Counted from the stretch's first letter, positions 32,837 through 41,003 are shown. The stretch: DNA of 41,003 nucleotides from Pseudomonadota bacterium (GCA_030690985.1 JAUYFG010000127.1:1-41003); one strand, 5' to 3'. The notes: generated from the sequence alone by a model not told the origin. Numbers and translations: made by a program.

Positions 32837-35800
32837 CTTCACTGCCGCACAGGCAGCTCAGGAATTGCTCATGCTGCCGCCATTGGCTGCCGCGCCCTTC
32901 ACTGCCGCACAGGCAGCTCAGGAAATGACCCAGCAGCGCGCCTTCCATATTGGGATCTTCACTGCCGCACAGGCAGCTCAGGAAACAAGATCGGGGTATT
33001 GATGATGATTTGCACGCTTCACTGCCGCACAGGCAGCTCAGGAAAGGGGCAATCGGCGGCATGAAGGCGCATTTTCCTTCACTGCCGCACAGGCAGCTCA
33101 GGAATGGATGAGTAGGGTGATGGTGTACCGAAGCGACTTCACTGCCGCACAGGCAGCTCAGGAAATAAGTGAACTTCGGGATTGCCGTCGTTTCGTCTTC
33201 ACTGCCGCACAGGCAGCTCAGGAAAACAGGATCGCAACGCCCTGGACGGGTGGAGCCTTCACTGCCGCACAGGCAGCTCAGGAAAGGTTGAGCGCGCTGC
33301 CACCATTGAGCGCCTATCTTCACTGCCGCACAGGCAGCTCAGGAATGTACCTGGATCGCATGATGACTGCCAGGCCACTTCACTGCCGCACAGGCAGCTC
33401 AGGAAGTAGAGCGCGACTACCGCGCAGGCATCATCACCTTCACTGCCGCACAGGCAGCTCAGGAATCCCGCCCAGCCGGCTACATCGCTGGCTTCGTCTT
33501 CACTGCCGCACAGGCAGCTCAGGAAAGGACGAGCCTGCTGAAATCGAAGCCCATGAACTTCACTGCCGCACAGGCAGCTCAGGAAGGTGACCATCATGCT
33601 GTTTGACTACCCCGACTCCTTCACTGCCGCACAGGCAGCTCAGGAATGGACGCCTGCCACGCGATCATCGTCGAGGCCCTTCACTGCCGCACAGGCAGCT
33701 CAGGAAAGATTCGTGATCTGACAGTGGGGCGATGGATGCTTCACTGCCGCACAGGCAGCTCAGGAAACCAACCAGTTGCGTGCGCAGCAGTTGATGGCCT
33801 TCACTGCCGCACAGGCAGCTCAGGAATGCCCCATCAGCATCGACAGCCCTCCCATTGTCTTCACTGCCGCACAGGCAGCTCAGGAAAGTGAAGCGGTGAC
33901 CATAAGTGCAATCTTGCACTTCACTGCCGCACAGGCAGCTCAGGAAATCGTGCTCAGATACCTGGAACTGCGCGCTGCCTTCACTGCCGCACAGGCAGCT
34001 CAGGAAACCACGGGCGGGCTGATTTACATCACGTTCACCTTCACTGCCGCACAGGCAGCTCAGGAAGGAGAACGCCATGAGATCAACCACCCGCCCCGCT
34101 TCACTGCCGCACAGGCAGCTCAGGAAAGCCGGAGAGGATCATGAACACCCCCCGCACCCTTCACTGCCGCACAGGCAGCTCAGGAAACGTGAAGGCCGGC
34201 GGGTGGACTCGAGACCTGCTTCACTGCCGCACAGGCAGCTCAGGAAACACAGGCCGGATTTATCATTCGCGGCTATCACTTCACTGCCGCACAGGCAGCT
34301 CAGGAAGATCCCGTGCCTGGTGCTCGACTCATTCCTTCCTTCACTGCCGCACAGGCAGCTCAGGAACTACTCATTCCGGTGACCATATGCTATTCGTTTT
34401 TCACTGCCGCACAGGCAGCTCAGGAATGTCCAGGGCGTTGCGCTCTGGCTGGTGCGAGCTTCACTGCCGCACAGGCAGCTCAGGAAGAGCAGATACTTGG
34501 TGACTGCTGGCTGGCGCGACTTCACTGCCGCACAGGCAGCTCAGGAAAGGATGCCGTCATGGCCCAGCAGCGCGCCATCCTTCACTGCCGCACAGGCAGC
34601 TCAGGAAACGCAGGCCGGATTTATCATTCGCGGCTATCACTTCACTGCCGCACAGGCAGCTCAGGAATGGTCGGCGTCAGTGTTGGCGCCGAGGTAGGCC
34701 TTCACTGCCGCACAGGCAGCTCAGGAAGAGGCCTACCTGCGCGCCTGGAAAGATCGCCTCTTCACTGCCGCACAGGCAGCTCAGGAATCATCGGGTGGAT
34801 GTTGGTGAAGTCGGTTCCTCTTCACTGCCGCACAGGCAGCTCAGGAATATGGAAGTTTACGGCGAGTGCCTGATCCGAACTTCACTGCCGCACAGGCAGC
34901 TCAGGAATGACGAACTCGCTGCAGTTGTTCTCCCATCGCCTTCACTGCCGCACAGGCAGCTCAGGAAGTGAAAGGCGCGCTCTAGCTGGTGTGAGTCTCC
35001 TTCACTGCCGCACAGGCAGCTCAGGAATTGTGAGGATGTGATGGGTCGCCGCTCAGACACTTCACTGCCGCACAGGCAGCTCAGGAAACGAGAGCAAGGC
35101 GGCGGTCGAATGCCGCCTCCTTCACTGCCGCACAGGCAGCTCAGGAAGCGTTTCGGGGGTGAAAATGCCATCAACTGACCTTCACTGCCGCACAGGCAGC
35201 TCAGGAAACCTTGAAACTGTGGTCGGAGACACAACGCAACTTCACTGCCGCACAGGCAGCTCAGGAAACGCGTCGCCCGCAGGCATTTCGTCCACATTTC
35301 TTCACTGCCGCACAGGCAGCTCAGGAAATCTTGAAACTGTGGTCGGAGACACAACGCAACTTCACTGCCGCACAGGCAGCTCAGGAATCTTCCATCTCCT
35401 CTTTGCTTCTCACCAGTGACTTCACTGCCGCACAGGCAGCTCAGGAAGCAAAGAAGCGAGAGATTATCGCCGCGCTCACCTTCACTGCCGCACAGGCAGC
35501 TCAGGAAAGCGGAAAAATCGCGGCCGAAACAGAGAAGGCCTTCACTGCCGCACAGGCAGCTCAGGAACTGAAAGACCTGGTGGTGAATTGGGATGAGGTC
35601 TTCACTGCCGCACAGGCAGCTCAGGAAGTTCACCAATGCCGCCTACATGGATTTCCTGGCTTCACTGCCGCACAGGCAGCTCAGGAAAGGCACGGGATCG
35701 GCTGTGTGATCGGCGTGGCCTTCACTGCCGCACAGGCAGCTCAGGAAATGCGCAGAGAGGCGTTCACCCCAACCACGATCTTCACTGCCGCACAGGCAGC

Positions 35801-35977
35801 TCAGGAAGATGAAGCCTTGACCGCCCTGAGTTCCAACAACTTCACTGCCGCACAGGCAGCTCAGGAATCGAATTCGAGCGCGATCAGCAGGCTTTGAGCC
35901 TTCACTGCCGCACAGGCAGCTCAGGAATCGAAGGCTATCGCCATCACCATCCTTCAGGGCTTCACTGCCGCACAGGC
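32837..35977 (+). CRISPR. Type I-F CRISPR array, 52 full repeats plus one truncated, 52 spacers
   Basis: The 28-bp repeat runs from CTTCACTGCCGCACAGG to CAGCTCAGGAA with the stem CTGCC/GGCAG. It is identical in all full copies I read except the 27th (34399), whose first base is T. Spacers are 32 nt except three of 33 nt (33285-33317, 33586-33618, 34487-34519). The last repeat (35960) keeps only 18 bases before a junction with a toxin gene remnant. Spacer pairs 24/30 (34247, 34608) and 40/42 (35208, 35328) are near-identical, and 2/29 overlap. Repeat orientation (stem then AGGAA handle) and the leader show transcription rightward. Long open frames through the array are artefacts of the 60-bp period. 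Confidence 0.98.
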
Positions 35978-35979
35978 TC

Positions 35980-36135
35980 CATGTGCCAGACCCTCACCCT
36001 GTTCGTGACGGACTTATAGCTGCGACGGCGCTTGTACACGGCATGACCGTCGTAACGCGCAACGTGGCCGACTTTGAGCCAACCGGTGTTCTGACCATCA
36101 ACCCCTGGAACAGTCCCGAGGAGCAAAAAGCTTAG
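35980..36135 (+). pseudogene. 3' remnant of a FitB/VapC-like PIN-domain toxin gene
   Basis: Reading in frame to the TAG at 36133 gives HVPDPHPVRDGLIAATALVH then GMTVVTRNVADFEPTGVLTI and NPWNSPEEQKA. This matches the C-terminal third of PIN toxins (D in the xDxLIAATA helix, VTRNxxDF with the metal-binding Asp, NPW end). The N-terminal two thirds, with the other acidic residues, are missing and the truncated CRISPR repeat takes their place. No antitoxin gene remains. It cannot be active. Confidence 0.8.
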
Positions 36136-36200
36136 CGTACGGTTTTTTCCGTTGCGTGAGCTGACCCCTTGTACGCGCGCCTTTTTCGCGTGGCCGATAC

Positions 36201-36223
36201 CGCCCAGGCGCGAAGCCTGGGCG
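36201..36223. other. 9-bp stem hairpin in the gap after the PIN remnant
   Basis: CGCCCAGGC, loop GCGAA, GCCTGGGCG. No T-run follows on either strand. It could be a repeat unit or a structural element. The rest of 36136-36247 holds no recognisable gene. Confidence 0.45.
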
Positions 36224-36247
36224 ATGGCATCGGACCCCAGAAAGCAA

Positions 36248-36271
36248 AATGGCGACCCGAAAGTCGCCATT
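36248..36271 (-). terminator. Rho-independent terminator of the Tim44-like gene
   Basis: Stem AATGGCGAC / GTCGCCATT with a 6-base loop. On the minus strand it is followed by TTGCTTTC, preceded by the T's of the stem. It lies 24 bp after the stop of the minus-strand gene. Confidence 0.75.
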
Positions 36272-36294
36272 GACTACCGCGCGGAACGGCTGAA

Positions 36295-37149
36295 TCAGAC
36301 GTTCTGTTGAATCCCCGCCACGACCCAGCCAAGGCTGGCATCGATGGGGCGGGTGAGGTGCCAGATTTCGTCGAACGGGGCGGGCTGTTCGCTGCCTTCC
36401 CGGAGCATGCCGTGGAAACGCACGCTGACGATCTGGCGATTGCCTTCTTCCAGGGCTTCCAGCACTTCGGCGTTGAGCATCACCACATCGGTGCGCTGGG
36501 TGGCGCCGTTGCGCTCGTCGATGTCCAGCTTGATCTCGGCGTACATCTCCGGCGTGGTGAACTCGCGGATGTCGTCCAGATTGCCGGCGTCGTTGGCCGC
36601 TTGCAGGCGCAGGAAGTTGACCTTGCCCTGGCGCACGAAAGCCTCGGCGTCGAAGCCTGGGGGCAGGGCGGCGGCGCTTTCCGGGGCGGTGGTGGTGAGA
36701 CTGGCAGGGCTGCCGGGCAGCGCTTGTGCCGGCTCGAAACGAACCGGCGGGTTTTCTCCCATCCCCGCGCCGGCATACTGGACCGGCCGTACCTGCGGCT
36801 GATTGCGGCGCATGAACCAGCGAATCAGCATGAAGGCGGCCATGGCCAGCAGGGCCATCATCAGGATGTTCGCCATCCCTTCGCCCAGGCCGAAATGGGA
36901 CAACAGCGCGGCCAGGCCGAGGCCGGCGGCCAGACCGGCGAGCGGACCCATCCAGGAACGCTTGCCGGGTTGCGCGGCGGCGTTCTGTGCCTGATTGGGT
37001 GCCTGGTTCGGCGTGGCTTCGCGTTTCATCGGTGCCTGGCGTTGCATGCCGTAGGACTTGCCGCCGCCCAGCCGCTTCGCTTCGGCATCGTGCATGGGGA
37101 GGGCGAAACCGAGAAAGACCGCGAACAGGGCCAGAAAAATACGTTGCAT
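36295..37149 (-). CDS. Tim44-like domain membrane protein
   Basis: 284 residues. An N-terminal signal peptide (MQRIFLALFAVFLGFALP..AEA) is followed by a Gln/Asn/Pro-rich linker, two adjacent hydrophobic segments (WMGPLAGLAAGLGLAALLSH; MANILMMALLAMAAFMLIRWF) and a C-terminal Tim44-like domain (about 170-284, FDAEAFVRQGKVNFLRLQAANDAGNLDDIREFTTPEMYAEI ... DEIWHLTRP.. GWVVAGIQQNV). This architecture is common in Betaproteobacteria. The bacterial function is not established. The ATG at 37149 starts the signal peptide; the much longer open frame upstream is not conserved-looking. Confidence 0.88.
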   Translation of the reverse strand: MQRIFLALFAVFLGFALPMHDAEAKRLGGGKSYGMQRQAPMKREATPNQAPNQAQNAAAQPGKRSWMGPLAGLAAGLGLAALLSHFGLGEGMANILMMALLAMAAFMLIRWFMRRNQPQVRPVQYAGAGMGENPPVRFEPAQALPGSPASLTTTAPESAAALPPGFDAEAFVRQGKVNFLRLQAANDAGNLDDIREFTTPEMYAEIKLDIDERNGATQRTDVVMLNAEVLEALEEGNRQIVSVRFHGMLREGSEQPAPFDEIWHLTRPIDASLGWVVAGIQQNV

Positions 37150-37437
37150 GGGGTGAAGCTCCTGGTGGGAAGGTGGGGCATTGTATCTGGGAGCGCATGT
37201 GACCGGGTTTCCGCAACGAAGTTGCACCTCATTGGAGAGGTGCTGCGGCGTTTTCCGGGTGCGGCGGGTGATCTGGCTATACTCCGGGCGCCCCTGATGT
37301 GGGCACTTCCCCTCCCTGGCCCGGTTTTCTCTCCGGGCACATCCCAGCAAGTCTCCTTGGACCGGACAGCAGCGCATCGGTAGCCCGCCTGTGGCCGGTT
37401 TTCGGCCTGGCGTAATGCATCACCTAGGAGACACGCT
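37150..37437. other. 288-bp divergent gap
   Basis: Between the Tim44-like gene (minus) and the Met-rich gene (plus). It holds a hairpin GCACCTC ATTGGA GAGGTGC (37224-37243) and a GGCTATACT sequence (about 37276) that could be a -10 element for the rightward gene. No gene or GTAG repeat pair is evident. Confidence 0.45.
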
Positions 37438-37905
37438 ATGAATAATCCCTATCTCGCCCCCTCTATGGCCCTGGCCAGCCTTTTTGCCCTCGCTTTCCCG
37501 GCCCAGGCCCAGACCCAGCCCGGCATGGAAATGTTCAATCCGATGACCATATTGGCCCCGATCATGACGCCTCTGGGCGCCATGCTGGTCCCCATGAACA
37601 ATCCCGCGAATGCGTTCAATCCGGCGACGATGTTCAATCCCGCCATGTTCAACCCGGCAATGCTGCCCACCATGCCTGCGATGCCCGCGATGCCCAGTTA
37701 TCAGGCGCCTGCCGGAATGATGCCCTTCGGCGTCCCTCAGGGTGCACCGCAGGCCTATGCCATGCCTCCCCAGATGATGGCCAATCCGTTCGCCGGCCTG
37801 CTGCCGTATCTCATGCCTGCCCAGCCGACGCAGCCGAACCAGGCCGCCTACCCCATGTTCCCCGGCATTCCCAGCTTCCCCATGCCGTTCCCCGGCGCTC
37901 GCTGA
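37438..37905 (+). CDS. Met/Pro-rich exported protein of unknown function
   Basis: 155 residues. MNNPYLAPSMALASLFALAF then PAQAQ is a plausible Sec signal peptide. The mature part is extremely low in complexity: about 22 methionines in the whole protein, with repeated FNPAM/FNPAT units (about 58-78), PAMPAMPS, and many Pro, Asn and Ala. It has almost no charged residues and no Cys or His. Met-rich extracytoplasmic proteins often bind Cu(I) or Ag(I), but here that is only a suggestion. I do not recognise a family. AGGAG lies 7 bases upstream of the ATG and a GC-rich hairpin follows the stop. Confidence 0.75.
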   Translation: MNNPYLAPSMALASLFALAFPAQAQTQPGMEMFNPMTILAPIMTPLGAMLVPMNNPANAFNPATMFNPAMFNPAMLPTMPAMPAMPSYQAPAGMMPFGVPQGAPQAYAMPPQMMANPFAGLLPYLMPAQPTQPNQAAYPMFPGIPSFPMPFPGAR

Positions 37906-37919
37906 TTTCCTTCGGTCAT

Positions 37920-37946
37920 CCCCGGCGGTTATTGCCGCCGCCGGGG
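37920..37946 (+). terminator. GC-rich hairpin after the Met-rich gene
   Basis: CCCCGGCGG and CCGCCGGGG arms 15 bp after the stop codon. There is no T-run close behind, so terminator function is uncertain. Confidence 0.4.
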
Positions 37947-38007
37947 GTGGCCGCCGTTTCTCCAGAACCAGTCTGTTCGACTGCGTTCAACCGGGAAACC
38001 CGGATTC

Positions 38008-38685
38008 ATGACAGCAAGCCCCGCAGCACTGGGTTACCAGGTCAAGTTCGAGACTCTGAATCTCGGCGGCCTGGATTACCACATCCGTTCCCTGCTGGAT
38101 AAACAGCAATATTCCGACCCTGACGGCAGCGCCGAGCGGGCTGGTATTACTTCCGCCATCTGGCCGTTGTTCGGCCAGGTCTGGCCGTCTTCGCGCATCC
38201 TCGCCGGTGTCATGCAGACCTTCGCCATCGAAGGGAAACGCATACTGGAAATCGGCAGTGGTCTTGCCCTGGCCAGCCTGGTCATGCAACGACGCGGCGC
38301 GGACATCACCGCCAGCGATTGCCATCCCCTGGCCGCCGCATTTCTGGTGGAAAACCTGCTCCTGAACCACATGGCCGCTATTCCCTTCCAGACCGGGAAC
38401 TGGTCAGACGCCGACCCGGCACTGGGCAAATTCGATCTCATCATCGGCAGCGACGTGCTTTATGAGCGTAGCCAGCCCGATATCCTCTCCCGCTTCATCG
38501 ACCGGCATTCGAACCCCGAGGTGGAGGTCATCATCGTCGACCCTGACCGCGGCAACCGGGCGAAATTCAATCGCGACATGGTTGATCTTGGCTATAGCCA
38601 CAGTGAGCAACGCGCGGCCCACCACCAGAACAGCGGTGAGCCATACAAGGGGCGCATCCTGAATTACCAACGGGGTGTTGGCTGA
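38008..38685 (+). CDS. SAM-dependent methyltransferase, Methyltransf_16-like
   Basis: 225 residues. The class I SAM fold is visible: motif I RILEIGSGLALASLVMQRRG (about 78-97), the acidic loop ASDCHP, motif II FDLIIGSDVLYE (about 142-153), and VEVIIVDPDRGN later. VLYE after the second acidic block and the AGITSAIWPLFGQVWPSSRILA start resemble the protein-lysine methyltransferase group (METTL/Methyltransf_16). The substrate is unknown. The start is the ATG at 38008; a weak upstream ribosome site (GGGAAACC) is noted. Confidence 0.85.
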   Translation: MTASPAALGYQVKFETLNLGGLDYHIRSLLDKQQYSDPDGSAERAGITSAIWPLFGQVWPSSRILAGVMQTFAIEGKRILEIGSGLALASLVMQRRGADITASDCHPLAAAFLVENLLLNHMAAIPFQTGNWSDADPALGKFDLIIGSDVLYERSQPDILSRFIDRHSNPEVEVIIVDPDRGNRAKFNRDMVDLGYSHSEQRAAHHQNSGEPYKGRILNYQRGVG

Positions 38686-38847
38686 GCGGTGCTGAAGACC
38701 CGGTGACCGGGTGACCGCATGGCTACAACATGCCGGAAATGGATGGGCAGGCTCGGCGTGGTGGGCGCCCGATAGCGTGCGGGTCCGGCAAACTGAATTT
38801 CGGCGCAATGGGTTACGCTTGTCGCGCTCTTCTTTCCTTCGATTCCC

Positions 38848-39732
38848 ATGTATCCCTCTTACTACGCGCTGCGCCGCGTCAATCCCTATCGCGGCGTCGT
38901 CCAGATCGTCGAAGCCGGCGAAGTCACCGCACATTCCTTCGACGGCCTGACCTGGCACCTGCGTGCCGATGACGGCTATGGCTGGGTGCGCCCTACCGGC
39001 ATCTGGGTGGAAGGCGAAGGTCTGAAGGCCGGCCACGCCGAGAATCTGGGCGACATCCTGCCGGCGCTGGAAACGCGCCCGGCCTTGCCGTTTCCCATCG
39101 TCGATACCCAGGAACTCTGGTTGCTCGACCAGGAATCCGGCCTGCCGCTGGCCTTGCTGGCCTGTGACCGGGAAGGCGTCATGCACAACGAACAGCCGGA
39201 GGGTGAATGGCAGCCCTTCGTGCCGTCATTCACTGGTTTTCATTCGCCCTCCCTGGCCGAACATGACGCGTCGGGCCCAAGCTTGAGCCACCGCGATTTA
39301 CTCGCGCGCCAGGTCAATCAGGCGGCGGGCTCCGAGGCGTCGGCGCAGTGGTTCCAGCGTGATCGGGCGGGGGAGGGCGTCGGCTGTTTCGGCCTGCGCA
39401 TTCCGGTCGAATGGCAGGGGCGCCGTCTGCCCGTCGATGCCTTTCCCGAGCTATTGCTACGGGAAACCGGGAATAGTCGACTGGAAAACTCGGTTATTGC
39501 CGATTATCATGCGCGGCTCGCGCCCATCCTGCTGTCATGGCCTCGGATCTCTGTTGCAACCCGCACCCGCCTGGAAATTCTGGCCTGCGAAAAGCCCCAG
39601 TGGCTGGCCCGCATCCATCGTCTGCTGCCGAGCAGGGTCGATGCGCCACGCATCCAGGCCGCGCTGGTGGCGGCGAGACTCGAAAATGCACTGGAACAGG
39701 CGGCAGACGGCCCCGAACAAGACTGGAATTGA
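38848..39732 (+). CDS. Conserved-looking protein of unknown function
   Basis: 294 residues, cytoplasmic, no membrane segments or signal peptide. Begins MYPSYYALRRVNPYRGVVQI and contains a compact N-terminal region (FDGLTWHLRADDGYGWVRPTGIW) and a helical C-terminal half. Base composition and codon use look like real coding sequence. I cannot name a family. It ends 12 bp before the AAA ATPase gene in the same direction, so the two are probably one transcript, and it may serve that system. Confidence 0.75.
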   Translation: MYPSYYALRRVNPYRGVVQIVEAGEVTAHSFDGLTWHLRADDGYGWVRPTGIWVEGEGLKAGHAENLGDILPALETRPALPFPIVDTQELWLLDQESGLPLALLACDREGVMHNEQPEGEWQPFVPSFTGFHSPSLAEHDASGPSLSHRDLLARQVNQAAGSEASAQWFQRDRAGEGVGCFGLRIPVEWQGRRLPVDAFPELLLRETGNSRLENSVIADYHARLAPILLSWPRISVATRTRLEILACEKPQWLARIHRLLPSRVDAPRIQAALVAARLENALEQAADGPEQDWN

Positions 39733-39744
39733 GCTCACACCATC

Positions 39745-40794
39745 ATGCGTCCTTCACACATCGAAACCATCCTCGACCGCGAATTCGCCAGTTGCGCCGC
39801 CGGTCAGCACACTCCCGTCATGCTCTGGGGGCCGCCCGGCGTCGGTAAATCCCAGATCATCGCCGGCATTGCCGCCAAGCATGGGGTGCCGCTGATCGAC
39901 ATCCGCCTGTCGCAGATGGAGCCCACCGACCTGCGCGGCATTCCCTTCCGTAATGGCGACAACGTCGAATGGTCGGTGCCGTCGATGTTGCCGGACGCCC
40001 AGCGCCACGGCCCCGCCGGCATCCTTTTCCTCGATGAAATCAATGCGGCACCGCCGACGGTTTCCGCCGCCGCCTATCAACTCATCCTCGACCGCAAGCT
40101 GGGCGAGTACATGATTCCCGAAGGCTGGGCCATATTCGCCGCCGGCAACCGCCAGGGCGACCGCGGTGTGACCTACGCCATGCCGTCGCCGCTGGCCAAT
40201 CGCTTCACCCATTACGAGGTGGAAGCCAATCTCGATGACTGGATCGGCTGGGCGCTGGAAAAAGGCATCGACGAGCGCATCCTCGGCTTCCTCCGCTTCC
40301 GCCCGGATCTGTTGTTCAGCTTCGATCCGGCGCACAACCCGGTGGCCTTCCCCAGCCCGCGTTCCTGGGAATACGCCCATCGCGCGCTGTACAAGTTTTC
40401 CGATCGCCCCGATCTCCTGGGCAACGCCCTGCAAGCCTGCGTGGGGCAGGGCGTCGGGGTGGAGCTCAAGGCTTTCATCGACAACATGGAAAACCTGCCG
40501 GACATCGATGCCATCCTCGAAGGCCGAGTGGCCGAGGTGCCCAAGGGCATCGACCTGCAATACGGCGTCGCGGCGGCCCTGGTGCGGCGGGCGAAGGCGT
40601 CGGCCGGCGACCTCGACAAGCTGAGCAATATTCTCAGATATGCGCGCGGTTACCCGCAGCGCGAGATGGGGGTGATGCTGGTCACCGACCTGCATCGCGC
40701 TGTCGGCAAGCCGCTGTTCGCCATTCCGGAGTTCGTGGAATGGGCCAACAGCGTGGCCGAGTTGATGTTGTACGACTTCAAGCCGAATGCCTGA
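39745..40794 (+). CDS. MoxR-type AAA+ ATPase
   Basis: 349 residues of the MoxR/AAA_5 class. Walker A is WGPPGVGKSQ (about 29-38), Walker B FLDEINAAPPTV, then sensor-1 AAGNRQGDRGVTYAMPSPLANRF with an arginine finger region. Family members remodel or activate protein complexes and usually act with a VWA-domain partner, which would lie beyond the window. The ATG at 39745 is only 12 bp after the preceding stop. Confidence 0.9.
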   Translation: MRPSHIETILDREFASCAAGQHTPVMLWGPPGVGKSQIIAGIAAKHGVPLIDIRLSQMEPTDLRGIPFRNGDNVEWSVPSMLPDAQRHGPAGILFLDEINAAPPTVSAAAYQLILDRKLGEYMIPEGWAIFAAGNRQGDRGVTYAMPSPLANRFTHYEVEANLDDWIGWALEKGIDERILGFLRFRPDLLFSFDPAHNPVAFPSPRSWEYAHRALYKFSDRPDLLGNALQACVGQGVGVELKAFIDNMENLPDIDAILEGRVAEVPKGIDLQYGVAAALVRRAKASAGDLDKLSNILRYARGYPQREMGVMLVTDLHRAVGKPLFAIPEFVEWANSVAELMLYDFKPNA

Positions 40795-40799
40795 TGTTG

Positions 40800-40856
40800 G
40801 TAGGAGCGGGCTTGCCCGCGATTAGCACAGCTTGATCGCGGGCAAGCCCGCTCCTA
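40800..40856. repeat. GTAG REP dimer, family G
   Basis: GTAGGAGCGGGCTTGCCCGC on the left, complementary arm ending CTCCTAC on the right, with a loop of about 15 bases. It directly follows the ATPase stop codon. Confidence 0.9.
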
Positions 40857-40959
40857 CGGAGACCCCAGGGCTAATTTGCCCCATCCCAAATCCATAAGTG
40901 ACACAACGGGTTAAGCGAGGTTGCTGGACAAGCGCCATGCTGAACGGTATAAGAAGGGG

Positions 40960-41003
40960 ATGGCGAGCGCCCCCTTCCCCGATCCGTCCTTGCTGCTGAA
41001 GTC
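40960..41003 (+). CDS. Possible start of a gene cut by the window edge
   Basis: From the ATG at 40960 the frame MASAPFPDPSLLLK stays open to the edge. It is also open upstream to a TAA near 40911, giving LLDKRHAERYKKG, which resembles coding sequence. It is too short to identify. Confidence 0.25.
   Translation, partial: MASAPFPDPSLLLK

Noticed and set aside
32661-35897. Long open frames on both strands across 32661-35897 with FLSCLCGSE or FTAAQAAQE repeats
   Set aside because: They are read through the CRISPR array, whose 60-bp period is a multiple of 3. There is no protein family and no ribosome site.

Overview
The window reads as the chromosome of a GC-rich Betaproteobacterium, probably Rhodocyclales-like. 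I infer this from the NiFe-hydrogenase maturation set that includes HypX, the Feo/Fbp iron-uptake genes, the Met/Pro-rich secreted protein and the large load of palindromic GTAG repeats. Nothing in the window names the species. There are no rRNA or tRNA genes and no phage or classical insertion-sequence transposase genes.

Layout. (1) 1-3748: two cyclic-di-GMP turnover proteins, a 5'-truncated GAF/HD-GYP response regulator and a PAS-PAS-GGDEF-EAL protein. (2) 4151-14475, plus strand: hydrogenase maturation genes in the order hypE, (DUF559 gene), hypX, hupK/hoxV-like, hypA, hypB, hypF, hypC, hypD. Together they would build the Fe(CN)2CO centre and insert nickel. HypX is known as the CO source used by aerobically made hydrogenases. 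The structural hydrogenase genes are not in the window. (3) 22460-14647, minus strand: iron uptake. The order of transcription is fbpA-, fbpB- and fbpC-like Fe(III) ABC transporter genes, a kinase/P-loop fusion gene, feoA and feoB, with a good Fur box in front of fbpA. (4) 22793-24170: a RES/Xre toxin-antitoxin pair with a third, overlapping WGR-like gene. (5) 24252-35977: a complete type I-F CRISPR-Cas locus (cas1, cas2-3, cas8f, cas5f, cas7f, cas6f) and an array of 52 full repeats plus one truncated repeat. The array ends inside the remnant of a PIN-domain toxin gene. (6) 36295-41003: a Tim44-like protein, a Met-rich exported protein, a methyltransferase, an uncharacterised protein and a MoxR-type AAA ATPase.

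The most unusual theme is repeat invasion. At least eight families of hairpins that begin GTAG and end CTAC (REP/SMAG-like, probably moved by a RAYT-type transposase encoded elsewhere) occupy most intergenic gaps. They also lie in frame inside hypF (three times), the hupK-like gene and the kinase gene, so that maturation proteins carry repeat-encoded peptides. At three sites the repeat sits between direct copies of the neighbouring gene end. A second, unrelated G/C-run repeat forms near-perfect terminal inverted repeats around the DUF559 nuclease gene between hypE and hypX. That gene looks like a self-contained mobile unit and is my best candidate for an under-described system.

Limits: all assignments come from reading sequence and motifs. 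No database search, structure prediction or spacer matching was possible.
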